Assembly (NCBI RefSeq): GCF_017313085.1 | Contig: NZ_JAFLNF010000002.1 | Coordinates: 434,001-498,000, forward strand | Direction: 5' to 3' | Origin: Roseibium limicola | GTDB lineage: Bacteria > Pseudomonadota > Alphaproteobacteria > Rhizobiales > Stappiaceae | Length of the DNA: 64,000 bases | Part shown: positions 8,712 to 18,067 of the stretch, piece by piece | Position numbering within the stretch: the first letter of the stretch is position 1 | Layout of the letters: each line of letters opens with the position of its first letter | Made by a program: the position numbers and the translations under genes | The notes under the pieces: model-generated | The model's input: only the letters and a program-made list of their open reading frames with translations | The model's database searches: none | What the model was told of the DNA's origin: nothing

Positions 8712-10016
8712 TTAACTCAGTCGTTCGATTCGGATCATCTGCGGAACACCAGAAATAACACCCGTTTCGGCAATCTCGTCCAGCGCTTCCCGCACGGCGA
8801 CTTCAGTCGTTTCATGGGTAATCAGAATAACCGACTTCGCATCTGCTCGGTCGGCGTCTCCGCGGTGACGCTGCACGATGGATTGCAGCGAGATATCCTT
8901 GTTCCCCATCGCCTTGGCGATTTCAGCAAAGGCTCCCGCCCGGTCCTGCACGGTGAAGCGGATATAATACCCACCTTCATGCAGACGCATGCGGGCGCGC
9001 GTATAATCTGCAAGATCCTTGGCCGGCATCCCCAGAACTGGCGTGACATCACCACGCGCAAGATCGGCGATATCGCTGACAACAGAAGAAGCGGTCGCAT
9101 CGCCACCTGCACCGGGTCCGACCAGAACCAGTCCACCGACAAAATCACCATCGACCGCGACGGCATTCAGCACGCCGTCCACCTGGGCAATCGCCGACTG
9201 CTTCGGTACCATTGTCGGATGAACACGCTGTTCGATTCCGGTGTCTGTCTTCTGGGCCACACCCAGCAGCTTGATCCGGTACCCCAGCTCATCGGCGGCC
9301 TGAATGTCAGCCGTGGTGATGGACGTGATGCCTTCAAGATAGATATCGTCAGCGGAGATCTTCGTGCCAAAGGCCAGACTCGTCAGAACAGCCAACTTGT
9401 GGGCCGTGTCATTGCCTTCAATGTCGAATGTCGGATCGGCTTCTGCATATCCAAGTCGCTGGGCGTCGGCCAGACAATCCTCAAACGAGATACCTTCCTT
9501 CTCCATCCGGGTCAGGATGTAGTTGCAGGTACCGTTCATGATTCCGTAGATCCGCGTCACCGCGTTACCTGAAAGGCTTTCACGCAGCGTCTTGACGATC
9601 GGAATGCCGCCGGCAATCGCAGCCTCGTAGTTCAGGCACACACCATTGTCTTCCGCCAGCTCCGCCAGATCCACACCGTGCTTGGCGAGCAGCGCCTTGT
9701 TGGCGGTGACCACATGCTTTCCAGCAGACAAAGCGGCACGCACGCTGCTTTCTGCAGGGCCATTGTCGCCGCCGATCAGCTCAACGAAAACGTCGATCTC
9801 GTCGGATTGGGCCAGCTCAATCGGGTCCGTGAAGAACGTCAGACCGCTGAGATCAATTCCACGGTCGCGAGTGCGATCACGCGCACTGACAGCTGTCACC
9901 TCGACTGCACGACCGTTCTTGCGCGCCAACGCATCCCCATGCTCCCCCAGGAGCCGGATCACGGATGCGCCAACGGTACCCAGTCCCGCAACCCCAAGTC
10001 TCAAAGCATTTGCCAT
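8712..10016 (-). CDS. hom: Homoserine dehydrogenase
   Basis: A 434-residue NAD(P)-dependent enzyme reducing aspartate semialdehyde to homoserine, the branch point to threonine and methionine. It begins with the Rossmann glycine motif GVAGLGTVGAS, has the substrate region GIMNGTCNYILTRM near residue 175 with the following YAEADPTFDIEGND segment, and ends in an ACT domain from about residue 350, which in this family mediates threonine feedback. It sits 28 bases after the aminotransferase gene. A methionine-branch gene (O-acetylhomoserine sulfhydrylase) is also in this window, at 22401. Confidence 0.95.
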   Translation of the reverse strand: MANALRLGVAGLGTVGASVIRLLGEHGDALARKNGRAVEVTAVSARDRTRDRGIDLSGLTFFTDPIELAQSDEIDVFVELIGGDNGPAESSVRAALSAGKHVVTANKALLAKHGVDLAELAEDNGVCLNYEAAIAGGIPIVKTLRESLSGNAVTRIYGIMNGTCNYILTRMEKEGISFEDCLADAQRLGYAEADPTFDIEGNDTAHKLAVLTSLAFGTKISADDIYLEGITSITTADIQAADELGYRIKLLGVAQKTDTGIEQRVHPTMVPKQSAIAQVDGVLNAVAVDGDFVGGLVLVGPGAGGDATASSVVSDIADLARGDVTPVLGMPAKDLADYTRARMRLHEGGYYIRFTVQDRAGAFAEIAKAMGNKDISLQSIVQRHRGDADRADAKSVILITHETTEVAVREALDEIAETGVISGVPQMIRIERLS

Positions 10017-10044
10017 CTAAATTATTCCGATTGGTATTCTTGTC

Positions 10045-11262
10045 TTAGCGGGAGGCCTCGATCGGCACCACGTTGTGCAATGTTTCGTGCGCTGTTTCAA
10101 GGAAACGGCGCACGTTGCGCCCCGCCTGCCGAAGCCGCTGCTCGTTCTCCACCAGACCAATGCGGACGAAGTCGTCGCCGTACTCGCCAAATCCAATGCC
10201 CGGAGCTACAGCAACTTCCGCTTTTTCCAGCAAAAGCTTGGAAAATTCCAGACTGCCAAGGCTGCGGAATTTCTCCGGGATTGGCGCCCAGACAAACATG
10301 CTGGCTTCCGGCGCAGGAATATCCCATCCCGCACGGCTGAAGGATTCGATCACCACATCACGGCGTTTCTTGTAGATCGCCCGCGTTTCACGAATGCAAT
10401 CGTCAGGCCCGTTGAGAGCCGCAGCGGCAGCTACCTGGATAGGCGTGAAGGCACCATAATCGAGATAGGACTTAACGCGAGCGAGGGCTGCTATCAGCCG
10501 TTCGTTGCCAACCGCAAATCCCATGCGCCAACCCGGCATTGAAAAGGTCTTGGACAGCGAAGTGAATTCCGCCGTCACTTCCATCGCACCCGGCACCTGC
10601 AGTACCGATGGCGGTGGGGTGTCGCCAAAGTAGATCTCGGAATAGGCAAGATCGGACAGAATAAAGATCTCATGCTTGCGCGCGAAGGCAACCACGTCCC
10701 GATAGAACTCGATATCGGCACAATAGGCAGTCGGGTTCGCCGGATAGCACAGGATGACCGCCAATGGCTTCGGCACAGAGTGAACCACTGCGCGTTCCAG
10801 CGCGTGGAAGAACTCCGGTCCCGGCTCGGCTGGAATTGAACGAATGGCAGCACCGGCCATCAGAAAGCCGAATGTGTGGATCGGATAACTCGGATTGGGG
10901 CTCAACACCACATCCCCAGGCGCGGTAATCGCCTGAGCCATGTTGGCGAAGCCCTCCTTGGATCCCAGCGTCGCCACGACCTGTGTCTCCGGGTTCAACT
11001 TAACGCCGAAGCGCCGGTCGTAATAGGCAGCCTGCGCCTTGCGCAGCCCCTGAATACCCTTCGAAGCCGAATAACGGTGCGAACGCGGGTCCTGAACCAC
11101 TTCCGTCAGCTTGTCGACGATGTGCTTCGGTGTCGGCAGGTCCGGATTGCCCATGCCGAGATCAATGATATCCGCGCCCGCCGCTCGCGCCTTGGCTTTC
11201 AGTCGATTGACTTGCTCGAAGACATAAGGTGGCAGCCGCCGGGTCTTATGAAACTCTTCCAT
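10045..11262 (-). CDS. Class I/II PLP aminotransferase (AlaC / LL-DAP aminotransferase-like)
   Basis: A 405-residue fold-type I PLP aminotransferase. Visible residues are the NPSYPIHTFGF region, YPANPTAYCADIEFY, the aspartate in ILSDLAYSEIYFG, the PLP lysine in TSLSKTFSMPGWRMGFAVGN, and the final arginine in DFVRIGLVENE. Genes of this type directly upstream of hom are common in alphaproteobacteria, annotated either as alanine-forming AlaC or as LL-diaminopimelate aminotransferase; sequence alone does not separate these. ATG 11262 gives MEEFHKTRRLPPYVFEQV, typical for the family. Confidence 0.88.
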   Translation of the reverse strand: MEEFHKTRRLPPYVFEQVNRLKAKARAAGADIIDLGMGNPDLPTPKHIVDKLTEVVQDPRSHRYSASKGIQGLRKAQAAYYDRRFGVKLNPETQVVATLGSKEGFANMAQAITAPGDVVLSPNPSYPIHTFGFLMAGAAIRSIPAEPGPEFFHALERAVVHSVPKPLAVILCYPANPTAYCADIEFYRDVVAFARKHEIFILSDLAYSEIYFGDTPPPSVLQVPGAMEVTAEFTSLSKTFSMPGWRMGFAVGNERLIAALARVKSYLDYGAFTPIQVAAAAALNGPDDCIRETRAIYKKRRDVVIESFSRAGWDIPAPEASMFVWAPIPEKFRSLGSLEFSKLLLEKAEVAVAPGIGFGEYGDDFVRIGLVENEQRLRQAGRNVRRFLETAHETLHNVVPIEASR

Positions 11263-11437
11263 GGCGCGGGTCCTTCGCGATCCTGTTCCCGTTAAACACT
11301 TTGATGAAGCTCTGGCCCGTGGGGCGGGCAGTTAGAGCCAGCCCTTCAAGTCCGATGAAGGGCGTTGGTTGGCCTTTTAGCAGCAGGCATCGCCCACTGC
11401 ACCCACCTTTGGAAATTTGGACAGGTATATTTTTGGC

Positions 11438-11908
11438 TTAGTCGGTCGCCAGACTTCCTGCCTCGATGTCTGCCAGCGCATCGGCACGTTCTGAAGCAGC
11501 CAACCGACGCAACGCATCCACACTGAGGCTTTGTTGCGACACGCCGCGCGTTCCATTGGCCAATCCCAATGCCTTCAGATAGGCAATAGTCGCCTCCTTC
11601 TGCGCCTCGGCTGACGTGACGACCGCGCCTGGCCTGAGAGAAACACTGCTAGCTCCGGAGGACGACAGAACTTTTGATCCAGGATCTGTCTGACCTTCAT
11701 CGCGCGACGCCAGAGCCAGCGGTGTGTCAACATCATCCCCGCTTGCAATCACTGCGGTACTTGCTGAAGACGCATCGGCGACCGATGTGGACGCAGATGC
11801 ATTCGGCTTCGAGACCACATCCAGAAGCGTAACATCAGGCCCGAGTGCACAGCCCCCCAGAGGCACAACGAACAATCCGAGAAACTGCAAAACCCTTAGT
11901 CTTTTCAA
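11438..11908 (-). CDS. Predicted lipoprotein, function unknown
   Basis: A 156-residue protein beginning MKRLRVLQFLGLFVVPLGGC, a lipoprotein signal with the lipobox PLGGC, so it is probably anchored in a membrane by acylated Cys20. The rest is rich in Ser, Ala and Asp and looks partly disordered, ending in a helical region with ALADIEAGS. I chose TTG 11908 because GGAA lies about ten bases upstream and it yields a textbook basic N-region; no ATG exists. Another TTG at 11923 would add five residues. It is divergent from phaC. No family was recognised. Confidence 0.6.
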   Translation of the reverse strand: MKRLRVLQFLGLFVVPLGGCALGPDVTLLDVVSKPNASASTSVADASSASTAVIASGDDVDTPLALASRDEGQTDPGSKVLSSSGASSVSLRPGAVVTSAEAQKEATIAYLKALGLANGTRGVSQQSLSVDALRRLAASERADALADIEAGSLATD

Positions 11909-12238
11909 GGCAATTGATTCCAATGAGTATCAAATTGTTTAGATGCACTCTAATGACTGACGTGCGTTCGGAAAAGCCGCCACAGACCCGGACAATGCAA
12001 TTATTCGACAGCATCTCACTTTTATCGCAGAACCCGGCCTGAATCCACCAAACCACGACGTGGTTTTCGCGCCACGGAAAATGCTTTCCTGCGCGTCTTG
12101 ACAGGGCTTTCGCCAGATTTTGACAAATCCGCATTGCGTTTGCGCCCGAACCTGAGTGACACTTGTTCAAGTGCACAAACGGTACGGTCACTCTGGCCCT
12201 CCGGATTAATAAAGACGTTTGGAGGAAAGCCTGAGGCC
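11909..12238. other. Divergent intergenic region between lipoprotein gene and phaC
   Basis: This 330-base stretch must hold the promoters of both divergent genes. The only structure I see is the inverted repeat AACCAC-GAC-GTGGTT at 12051-12065, followed by TTTT, which could be an operator or a weak hairpin. GGAGGAAAG at 12221-12229 is the phaC ribosome site. No further gene is apparent. Confidence 0.5.
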
Positions 12239-14047
12239 ATGGCTGACGAACGCCAAAACCAACTAATCAAATACATCGTCGACAATCCGGAAACCTTTGC
12301 GCAGAATCTTGCAAAGGCGCTTGAGCATGCCGGAAAGGCTCTGGCCGCCTACATTGGCCCACGCGAAAACGGTGACGTCAAATCCAACATTGCAACGGAT
12401 GAGCTCACGTCGGTAGTCAAAACCCTTGCTCAGGTTGGTGATTATTGGGTCTCCGATCCGCAGCGCGCCATGGAAGCCCAAAACCGCCTTTGGGGCGGAT
12501 ACATCGACCTTTGGAATTCCTCCCTGAAGCGGATGATGGGTGAAGAAAATACGCCCGCAGTCGCCCCTGGCATGCGCGACAAGCGCTTCAAGGATCCGGA
12601 CTGGGACGAAAATCAGTATTTCGATTTTCTCAAGCAGTTGTATCTGATCACCAGCACCTGGGCTAACGATATGGTGCGCGAGGCCGATGGGGTGGACGAC
12701 CACACACGCCACAAGGCCGAGTTCTACATGGAGCAGATCACCAACGCGATCTCCCCGTCGAATTTTCTCCTTACCAATCCGGAATTGCTCCGGCTGACGG
12801 TGGAAAGCAACGGCCAGAATCTCGTGAAGGGCATGCAGCACCTGGCCGAAGACATTCAGGCTGGCCACGGTGACCTGAAGATCCGCCATACGGACATGAC
12901 CAAGTTCGCACTCGGCAAGAACATGGCCCTGACCCCCGGCAAGGTGATTGCTCAGAACGACGTCTGCCAGGTCATTCAATACGATCCGGCCACCGACGAA
13001 GTTTTGAAACGCCCCTTGATGATCGTCCCGCCATGGATCAACAAATTCTATATTCTCGATCTCAACGAGGAAAAATCCTTCATAAAATGGGCGGTGGATC
13101 AGGGCCACACGGTGTTCGTCATATCTTGGGTAAACCCTGGCCCGAAGCAGGCTCAGAAGAGTTTCGAGCACTATATGAAGGAAGGCATTCTCAACACGCT
13201 GGATGTCATCAAGCGGACAACGAGACAAGAAGAAGTCAACGCAATCGGCTATTGCGTCGGCGGCACCCTGCTGTCCGTCACTCTCGCTTATATGGCCGCC
13301 AAGAAGGACGAGCGGATCAAGACGGCCACCTTTTTCACGACCCAGGTGGATTTCACCCACGCGGGCGACCTGAAGGTCTTCGTCGATGAGGAACAGCTCT
13401 CGATCCTGGAAAAGCAGATGGAGGCCACCGGCTTTCTCGATGGCTCCAAAATGGCCTCGGCCTTCAACATGCTGCGCCCGAACGAGCTGATCTGGCCGTA
13501 TGTGATCAAGAATTACATGAAGGGTGAAGACCCCTTCCCCTTTGACCTGCTTTACTGGAATGCCGATAGCACGCGCATGCCAGCGGCAAATCACGTGTTC
13601 TATCTGCGCAATTGCTACCTTGATAACACGCTCGCCCGAGGCGAGATGAAGATGGACGGAGAGCGCCTGGATCTGGAAGACGTCACCATCCCGATCTACA
13701 ATCTGGCGACCAAGGAAGACCATATTGCTCCACCGCAGTCCGTCTTCCTCGGCTCCACCTGCTTCGGCGGACCGGTGGAATTCGTCCTTTCCGGATCAGG
13801 TCACATCGCCGGCGTGGTCAACCCACCCTCAAGGAACAAGTATCAGTTCTGGACCGGCCGGCCACCACGCGGCACCTACGAAAACTGGTTGCACAAGGTG
13901 GAGGAACATCCAGGATCATGGTGGCCTCACTGGGATCAATGGATTCGCAAGCAGGACGACACCCGCGCCAAGGCGCGCAAACCCGGGGCCTATAGAGTGA
14001 AGATCCTCGAAGAGGCACCTGGATCCTACGTAAAAGAAAAGATCTAG
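12239..14047 (+). CDS. phaC: Class I poly(3-hydroxyalkanoate) polymerase PhaC
   Basis: A 602-residue PHA synthase that polymerises (R)-3-hydroxyacyl-CoA, mainly 3-hydroxybutyryl-CoA, on storage granules. It has the N-terminal PhaC domain and an alpha/beta-hydrolase core with the lipase-like box GYCVGG, placing the nucleophile at Cys339, and the remaining triad residues in KEDHIAP and GSGHIAG near the C-terminus. ATG 12239 (MADERQNQ) follows GGAGGAAAG; the frame is open 47 codons further upstream without support. No phaA, phaB, phaE or phasin gene is adjacent, so monomer supply is encoded elsewhere. Length fits class I enzymes. Confidence 0.94.
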   Translation: MADERQNQLIKYIVDNPETFAQNLAKALEHAGKALAAYIGPRENGDVKSNIATDELTSVVKTLAQVGDYWVSDPQRAMEAQNRLWGGYIDLWNSSLKRMMGEENTPAVAPGMRDKRFKDPDWDENQYFDFLKQLYLITSTWANDMVREADGVDDHTRHKAEFYMEQITNAISPSNFLLTNPELLRLTVESNGQNLVKGMQHLAEDIQAGHGDLKIRHTDMTKFALGKNMALTPGKVIAQNDVCQVIQYDPATDEVLKRPLMIVPPWINKFYILDLNEEKSFIKWAVDQGHTVFVISWVNPGPKQAQKSFEHYMKEGILNTLDVIKRTTRQEEVNAIGYCVGGTLLSVTLAYMAAKKDERIKTATFFTTQVDFTHAGDLKVFVDEEQLSILEKQMEATGFLDGSKMASAFNMLRPNELIWPYVIKNYMKGEDPFPFDLLYWNADSTRMPAANHVFYLRNCYLDNTLARGEMKMDGERLDLEDVTIPIYNLATKEDHIAPPQSVFLGSTCFGGPVEFVLSGSGHIAGVVNPPSRNKYQFWTGRPPRGTYENWLHKVEEHPGSWWPHWDQWIRKQDDTRAKARKPGAYRVKILEEAPGSYVKEKI

Positions 14048-14054
14048 CCGTCAC

Positions 14055-14130
14055 CCGATAGCTATCGGCATTCAGAGCGTCAAAATCATTCACCCCGATA
14101 GGCTTGCGCACACGCATCCTTCGGGGTGAA
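14055..14130 (+). repeat. Inverted repeats downstream of phaC
   Basis: Two structures follow phaC: the perfect 14-base palindrome CCGATAGCTATCGG at 14055-14068, and a 10-bp inverted repeat, TTCACCCCGA at 14089-14098 with TCGGGGTGAA at 14121-14130. Neither is followed by a T-run, so they may stabilise or trim the phaC mRNA rather than terminate it classically. Confidence 0.5.
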
Positions 14131-14208
14131 CCGCATTAAATGGTTGCCGGCATGTCTGCGTTTTGTATGCGGCCGGGAAAGGGTCTGGAAACCGGCTCTG
14201 CAATAACT

Positions 14209-14237
14209 CTGACGGCCTATAGGTTTTCCGCTATAAT
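14209..14237 (+). promoter_or_regulatory. Sigma-70-like promoter of the DUF6653 gene
   Basis: A perfect -10 TATAAT at 14232-14237 stands 17 bases after CTGACG (four of six matches to TTGACA) at 14209-14214. A start point near 14244 would leave a short leader before ATG 14270. Confidence 0.55.
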
Positions 14238-14269
14238 GCCGCATCGTAATTTTCCAGATGAGAGGTTTC

Positions 14270-14866
14270 ATGCGTCAGGCACAGCCAAGGCTTCCGGCAG
14301 GACCCGGCCCAGCCCCGATGTCAGCCGGTAAGATTGGTGTACTTGGCATGGACAACGCAACCTGGCGGCGGCATGCCTCGCCTTGGAGCGTCTATACCAG
14401 AATGGCAACGCTGCCCCTGCTCGTTGCAGCCATCTGGAGCCACTCGACGCTTGGACTTGGTCCATCGCTGGCTTTGACCTTGGGCGTGATGATCTGGCTG
14501 TGGACCAACCCGCGACTTTTCCCTGCCCCCAAGAATACCAACACTTGGGCTTCCCGCGCCACTTTTGGTGAGCGGATCTGGCTCAATCGCGCCAAGGTTC
14601 CGATCCCCTCAAGTGAAGAGACCACGGCGATCGTGCTGTCGCTTGTGACCGGCGTTGGTTTTATGGCGACGATTTTTGGCGCCGTCTTCAACGATCTGCT
14701 GATAACCCTGCCAGGCCTGCTGATCACATACACCGGAAAACTGGTGTTTCTGCAGCGTATGGTCGGGCTCTATGAAACGATGCGCGATGCCCATCCGCTT
14801 TATCGGTTCTGGACGACCTATCCTGACAACGACAACCGTCGCCAGGACATTGCGTCCGCCAATTGA
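14270..14866 (+). CDS. DUF6653 family membrane protein
   Basis: A 198-residue protein whose segment HASPWSVYTRMATLPLL and the following tryptophan-rich ANPRLFP-like region (WTNPRLFPAPKNTNTWAS) match the DUF6653 family. Four hydrophobic segments are visible, in two pairs at about residues 45-80 and 120-160, so it is probably an inner-membrane protein. ATG 14270 has AGAGG four bases upstream; in-frame ATGs at 14258, 14321 and 14348 are alternatives. A good promoter lies just upstream. The function of the family is unknown. It converges on the agmatinase gene 12 bases away. Confidence 0.7.
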   Translation: MRQAQPRLPAGPGPAPMSAGKIGVLGMDNATWRRHASPWSVYTRMATLPLLVAAIWSHSTLGLGPSLALTLGVMIWLWTNPRLFPAPKNTNTWASRATFGERIWLNRAKVPIPSSEETTAIVLSLVTGVGFMATIFGAVFNDLLITLPGLLITYTGKLVFLQRMVGLYETMRDAHPLYRFWTTYPDNDNRRQDIASAN

Positions 14867-14878
14867 ACCTCGCCAGCC

Positions 14879-15856
14879 TTACGATTGGTCGCTCGCTGCT
14901 GTAGCCTGTTTCTTTTCTGCCAGTAGCCCGAAGTAATGCTGAGCCACGCTCGCACCAGCAATCGAGGTGATATCCGCATGATCATATGCCGGAGCGACTT
15001 CCACCACGTCTCCGCCAACGAAGTTCACCTCCCCGAGTCGGCGCAAGATCATCAGCGCTTCGCGTGATGTCAGGCCGCCGGAGACGGGCGTTCCGGTACC
15101 AGGCGCGAAGGCTGGATCCAGGCAATCAATGTCGAAAGTCATATAGGCCTTGGCATCGCCAACCCTGTCCTTGATCAGCTCCACCGCACCTGGAATACCG
15201 ATCAGCTCCATGTCTTCGCCGTAAAGGATCTCCAGACCACAATCATCCGGTGCATGGGTCCGGATGCCAATCTGAATCGACTTGTCCGGATCAATCAGTC
15301 CCTCTCGGACCGCCCTGCCAACAAAGGTGCCATGGTCGATACGGTCGCCCTGATCATCCCAGGTATCCTGATGCGCATCGAACTGCACCAGCGCCAGAGG
15401 GCCGTGTTTGGCAACATGCGCCTTTAGCAGCGGATAGGTCACGAAGTGGTCCCCGCCGATGGAAAAAAGATGCACCCCGGCGTCAAGAATCTCACGCGCT
15501 TGCGCCTCGATACATCCGGGAATGTCAGCGTTTTTACCATAGTCGAACGCGCAGTCGCCGTAGTCCACAACGGACAACTGCTCGAAAGGGTCGGCCAGGA
15601 ACGGGTATTGCGGATCCCCATCAAAAATTGCCGATGCGCGACGCACGCCCTGGGGTCCGAAGCGCGCACCCGGTCGGTTGGAAACCGAAGCGTCGAACGG
15701 AATGCCCCAGACCGCTGCATCGACCCCCGTCAGATCACGGCTGTAGCGGCGACGCATGAAGGAGAGAACACCGCTGTAGGTCGGTTCATGGGCACCACCG
15801 GTGATGGAGGATCCAAAAACAGCATTGTCGGTAGGGCGAGGACGATTGACGTTCAT
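14879..15856 (-). CDS. speB: Agmatinase (ureohydrolase family)
   Basis: A 325-residue manganese ureohydrolase that splits agmatine to putrescine and urea. The binuclear metal motifs are intact: SIGGDHFVTYPLL, VQFDAHQDTWDD, and TFDIDCLDPAFAPGTGTP followed by SGGLTSRE. Agmatinase is favoured over arginase by the length and by the GARFGPQGVR N-terminal motif, but guanidino-acid hydrolases of the same family cannot be excluded. It would feed the putrescine-using enzymes encoded at 54.8-60.0 kb, though it is not near them. It stands alone, divergent from the following hydrolase gene. Confidence 0.88.
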   Translation of the reverse strand: MNVNRPRPTDNAVFGSSITGGAHEPTYSGVLSFMRRRYSRDLTGVDAAVWGIPFDASVSNRPGARFGPQGVRRASAIFDGDPQYPFLADPFEQLSVVDYGDCAFDYGKNADIPGCIEAQAREILDAGVHLFSIGGDHFVTYPLLKAHVAKHGPLALVQFDAHQDTWDDQGDRIDHGTFVGRAVREGLIDPDKSIQIGIRTHAPDDCGLEILYGEDMELIGIPGAVELIKDRVGDAKAYMTFDIDCLDPAFAPGTGTPVSGGLTSREALMILRRLGEVNFVGGDVVEVAPAYDHADITSIAGASVAQHYFGLLAEKKQATAASDQS

Positions 15857-16048
15857 GAAACGTTGCCTTCGTGAAACACGCCGTCGACCGGCGGAAAAGA
15901 GGAACCCAACAGGTAGCCAAACCCGGCTGCCGGCTCAAGGGGAACCGCACCGCGCGCGGGAACTTTGCACGTCTTGCCGCCTGAAACTGATCTGAATTGG
16001 TCAACCTTGCGTAAAATCAAAGCTTAAAGCAATGTTCAAGAGGCCCCC

Positions 16049-16996
16049 ATGAACCGAAGACATTTTATCGTTGGTACCGGATTACTGGCCTCTGCCGCAG
16101 GAATGGCCATGTCTGGTAACAGCGCAACCGCGAGTGCTGTAGGCATCCGTGAAGGGCGATTGCTGCAGATCGACGGCAGGACTGTTCACGCGGTGCAAGA
16201 AGGCTCTGGTCCCGATGTCATTCTCATTCATGGTGCCAGCGGCAATCTGCGAGACATGACGTTTTCACTCGCCCCTCGCCTCGCTCGCACCTTCCGGGTA
16301 ACTGCTTTCGATCGCCCCGGCCTTGGGTTTTCCGAACCACTTCACAGAGAAGCCGAAACGCCCATTGAACAGGCGCAACATCTGGCAAAGGCCGCAAGTC
16401 AGCTCGGGATCAGCAAAGCCGTTATTGTCGGCCACAGTTACGGCGGCGCGGTCGCTTTGGCCTGGGGCCTGGAACGACCAGATCAGGCAGCCGCCCTGGT
16501 TTCCCTGGCAGGCGCTGCAATGCCCTGGCCCGGTGACCTCGGCGCCTGGTACGGCTTTGCCGGCAGCACGATAGGCGGGGGCCTGTTGGTTCCCGTCTTG
16601 TCGCGCCTGACACCGGACAGCTTTGTCGACAACGCTGTGAAGGACGTGTTCGCGCCCGACGCTGTGCCCGATGGCTATGCCGCGTTTCTTGGACGCGATC
16701 TGGCACTGAACTCGAAAATCCTAGTGAAAAATGCACGACAGGTCGGCTCCCTCAAGCCGCAGCTGGCAGAAATGCAGGTGAGATATCCAGCTCTCGATAT
16801 GCCACTGGAAATCGTGCATGGCATCGAGGATGACACGGTGCCTCTCGATGTGCACTCGATCCCGCTATCGAAAGCAGCTCCCCACGCCCGCTTGCTCAAG
16901 CTGCCCGGCCATGGGCACATGATCCACCATGCAGCTGAAGACGATGTGGCAGCAGCTATCACCAGCGCCGCAGGACGTGCCGGACTTCGAGGCTGA
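16049..16996 (+). CDS. Alpha/beta hydrolase, exported
   Basis: A 315-residue alpha/beta-fold hydrolase with an N-terminal export signal (MNRRHFIVGTGLLASAAGMA) that has a twin-arginine look. The oxyanion motif VILIHGASGN occurs near residue 55, the nucleophile elbow GHSYGGAV near residue 130, the acid near HGIEDDTVP and the catalytic histidine in LPGHGHMIHH near the end. The substrate is unknown; esterases, haloperoxidase-like and epoxide hydrolases share this pattern. It lies 190 bp from the divergent agmatinase gene. Confidence 0.82.
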   Translation: MNRRHFIVGTGLLASAAGMAMSGNSATASAVGIREGRLLQIDGRTVHAVQEGSGPDVILIHGASGNLRDMTFSLAPRLARTFRVTAFDRPGLGFSEPLHREAETPIEQAQHLAKAASQLGISKAVIVGHSYGGAVALAWGLERPDQAAALVSLAGAAMPWPGDLGAWYGFAGSTIGGGLLVPVLSRLTPDSFVDNAVKDVFAPDAVPDGYAAFLGRDLALNSKILVKNARQVGSLKPQLAEMQVRYPALDMPLEIVHGIEDDTVPLDVHSIPLSKAAPHARLLKLPGHGHMIHHAAEDDVAAAITSAAGRAGLRG

Positions 16997-17034
16997 TTGC
17001 CTTTCTGCACGACGATCCTCAACCTGCATGAGGA

Positions 17035-17811
17035 CTAAGTGGTAATGGGAAGATACCAGTCGTCCCAACGCGACAGGTGCGGCAGAACACGCCGATAGCC
17101 ATTCGATGTCAGCAACGCGTGAAGCCCTTCCCGCGTGGCGGTAAAATTGTGCTCAACCGTGATGCAATTGAACCGATAGGTCTGAAAGTCAAAGGCCGAC
17201 AGGATCTCCAGTTCACTGCCTTCCGTATCAACGGACAAATAATCAATCTGAGCAGGGGCTTCAAATTTCCGAAGAAGATCCAGAAGCGAGATCGTGTTGA
17301 CCGGATAGGTCTGAGCATTTCGACGCTGTTTGGCATGCGCATCGCTGCCGGAGAACTCCGAGAGCGTGGAAAGCTCCCCCCAGTTCGCCATGGTGAATTC
17401 CAAGGTTTCTCCGGTGGCTTTCCACACGCAGTCGGTCTCAATGTGGCAGCGACGGTTCTTCCGCAAGTCTTCGTGCCAGACCTTTGCCGGTTCGGCCACA
17501 ATGCCATTCCATTGGAATGCAGTTTCCAGAACGTAGGAGTTGGAAAGTTTCCGGCCGTTCGTCGCACCGAACTCGACAAAATATCCGCCCCGTTTGAAAT
17601 CATTGACCAGCAGCGCGAACACGTCCTGCTGAAGCTGTGCCGTGCTGGCAATATCGGTATGGCGGCTCAAAGCCAAGTCTAGAAGTGCCGCGCCATCATC
17701 GATGACGCCATCCTTCTCCAGTTGCGATTGCCGCGTGTCAATGCAGATGTTCAGCGGAGTCAATCGCTTGTTGAGCGACTTCAAAAGTCGTTTGCCTATC
17801 CTGGATGCCAT
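17035..17811 (-). CDS. FkbM family methyltransferase
   Basis: A 258-residue SAM-dependent methyltransferase of the FkbM family. The motif FVEFGATNGRKLSNSYVLE is the SAM-binding glycine loop and IDYLSVDTEGSELEIL carries the diagnostic acidic motif of FkbM proteins. Members methylate sugars or lipopolysaccharide/polyketide hydroxyls, but no glycosyltransferase or O-antigen gene is nearby, so the substrate is open. It appears as a solitary gene between a hydrolase (convergent) and the ribosomal protein operon. Confidence 0.82.
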   Translation of the reverse strand: MASRIGKRLLKSLNKRLTPLNICIDTRQSQLEKDGVIDDGAALLDLALSRHTDIASTAQLQQDVFALLVNDFKRGGYFVEFGATNGRKLSNSYVLETAFQWNGIVAEPAKVWHEDLRKNRRCHIETDCVWKATGETLEFTMANWGELSTLSEFSGSDAHAKQRRNAQTYPVNTISLLDLLRKFEAPAQIDYLSVDTEGSELEILSAFDFQTYRFNCITVEHNFTATREGLHALLTSNGYRRVLPHLSRWDDWYLPITT

Positions 17812-18004
17812 TATTGCCTTTCACTATCGCTCAAATTATTTGAAGGCTTCCGGCATCAAAGCGCCGGAAGGTGGGCGACCGCAGAAACGCAATGGGTCGA
17901 CGCCCATGCGCAGCACTCAAATCAGGTGCGCCCAAGTCAGATCCGGAGGCATGGCAAGTCCAGCCCATTAGAGAAGATGGCCCCATTCAAACCAATGGAC
18001 AAAC

Positions 18005-18034
18005 GAAAAAGGGCCCGCCGAAGCGAGCCCTTTT
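18005..18034 (-). terminator. Intrinsic terminator of rplM-rpsI
   Basis: On the minus strand a GC-rich stem (18011-18030, with a TTCG tetraloop inside CGC-TTCG-GCG) is followed by a run of five T. It lies about 35 bases after the rpsI stop codon. Confidence 0.88.
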
Positions 18035-18067
18035 CCAATCCGATTTCCGAACAGTTCGGCGAAGCGA

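Noticed and set aside
12263-13723. A 486-codon open frame antisense to phaC
   Set aside because: Shadow of a well-supported polymerase gene; its Val/Gly/His-rich composition is typical of antisense frames.
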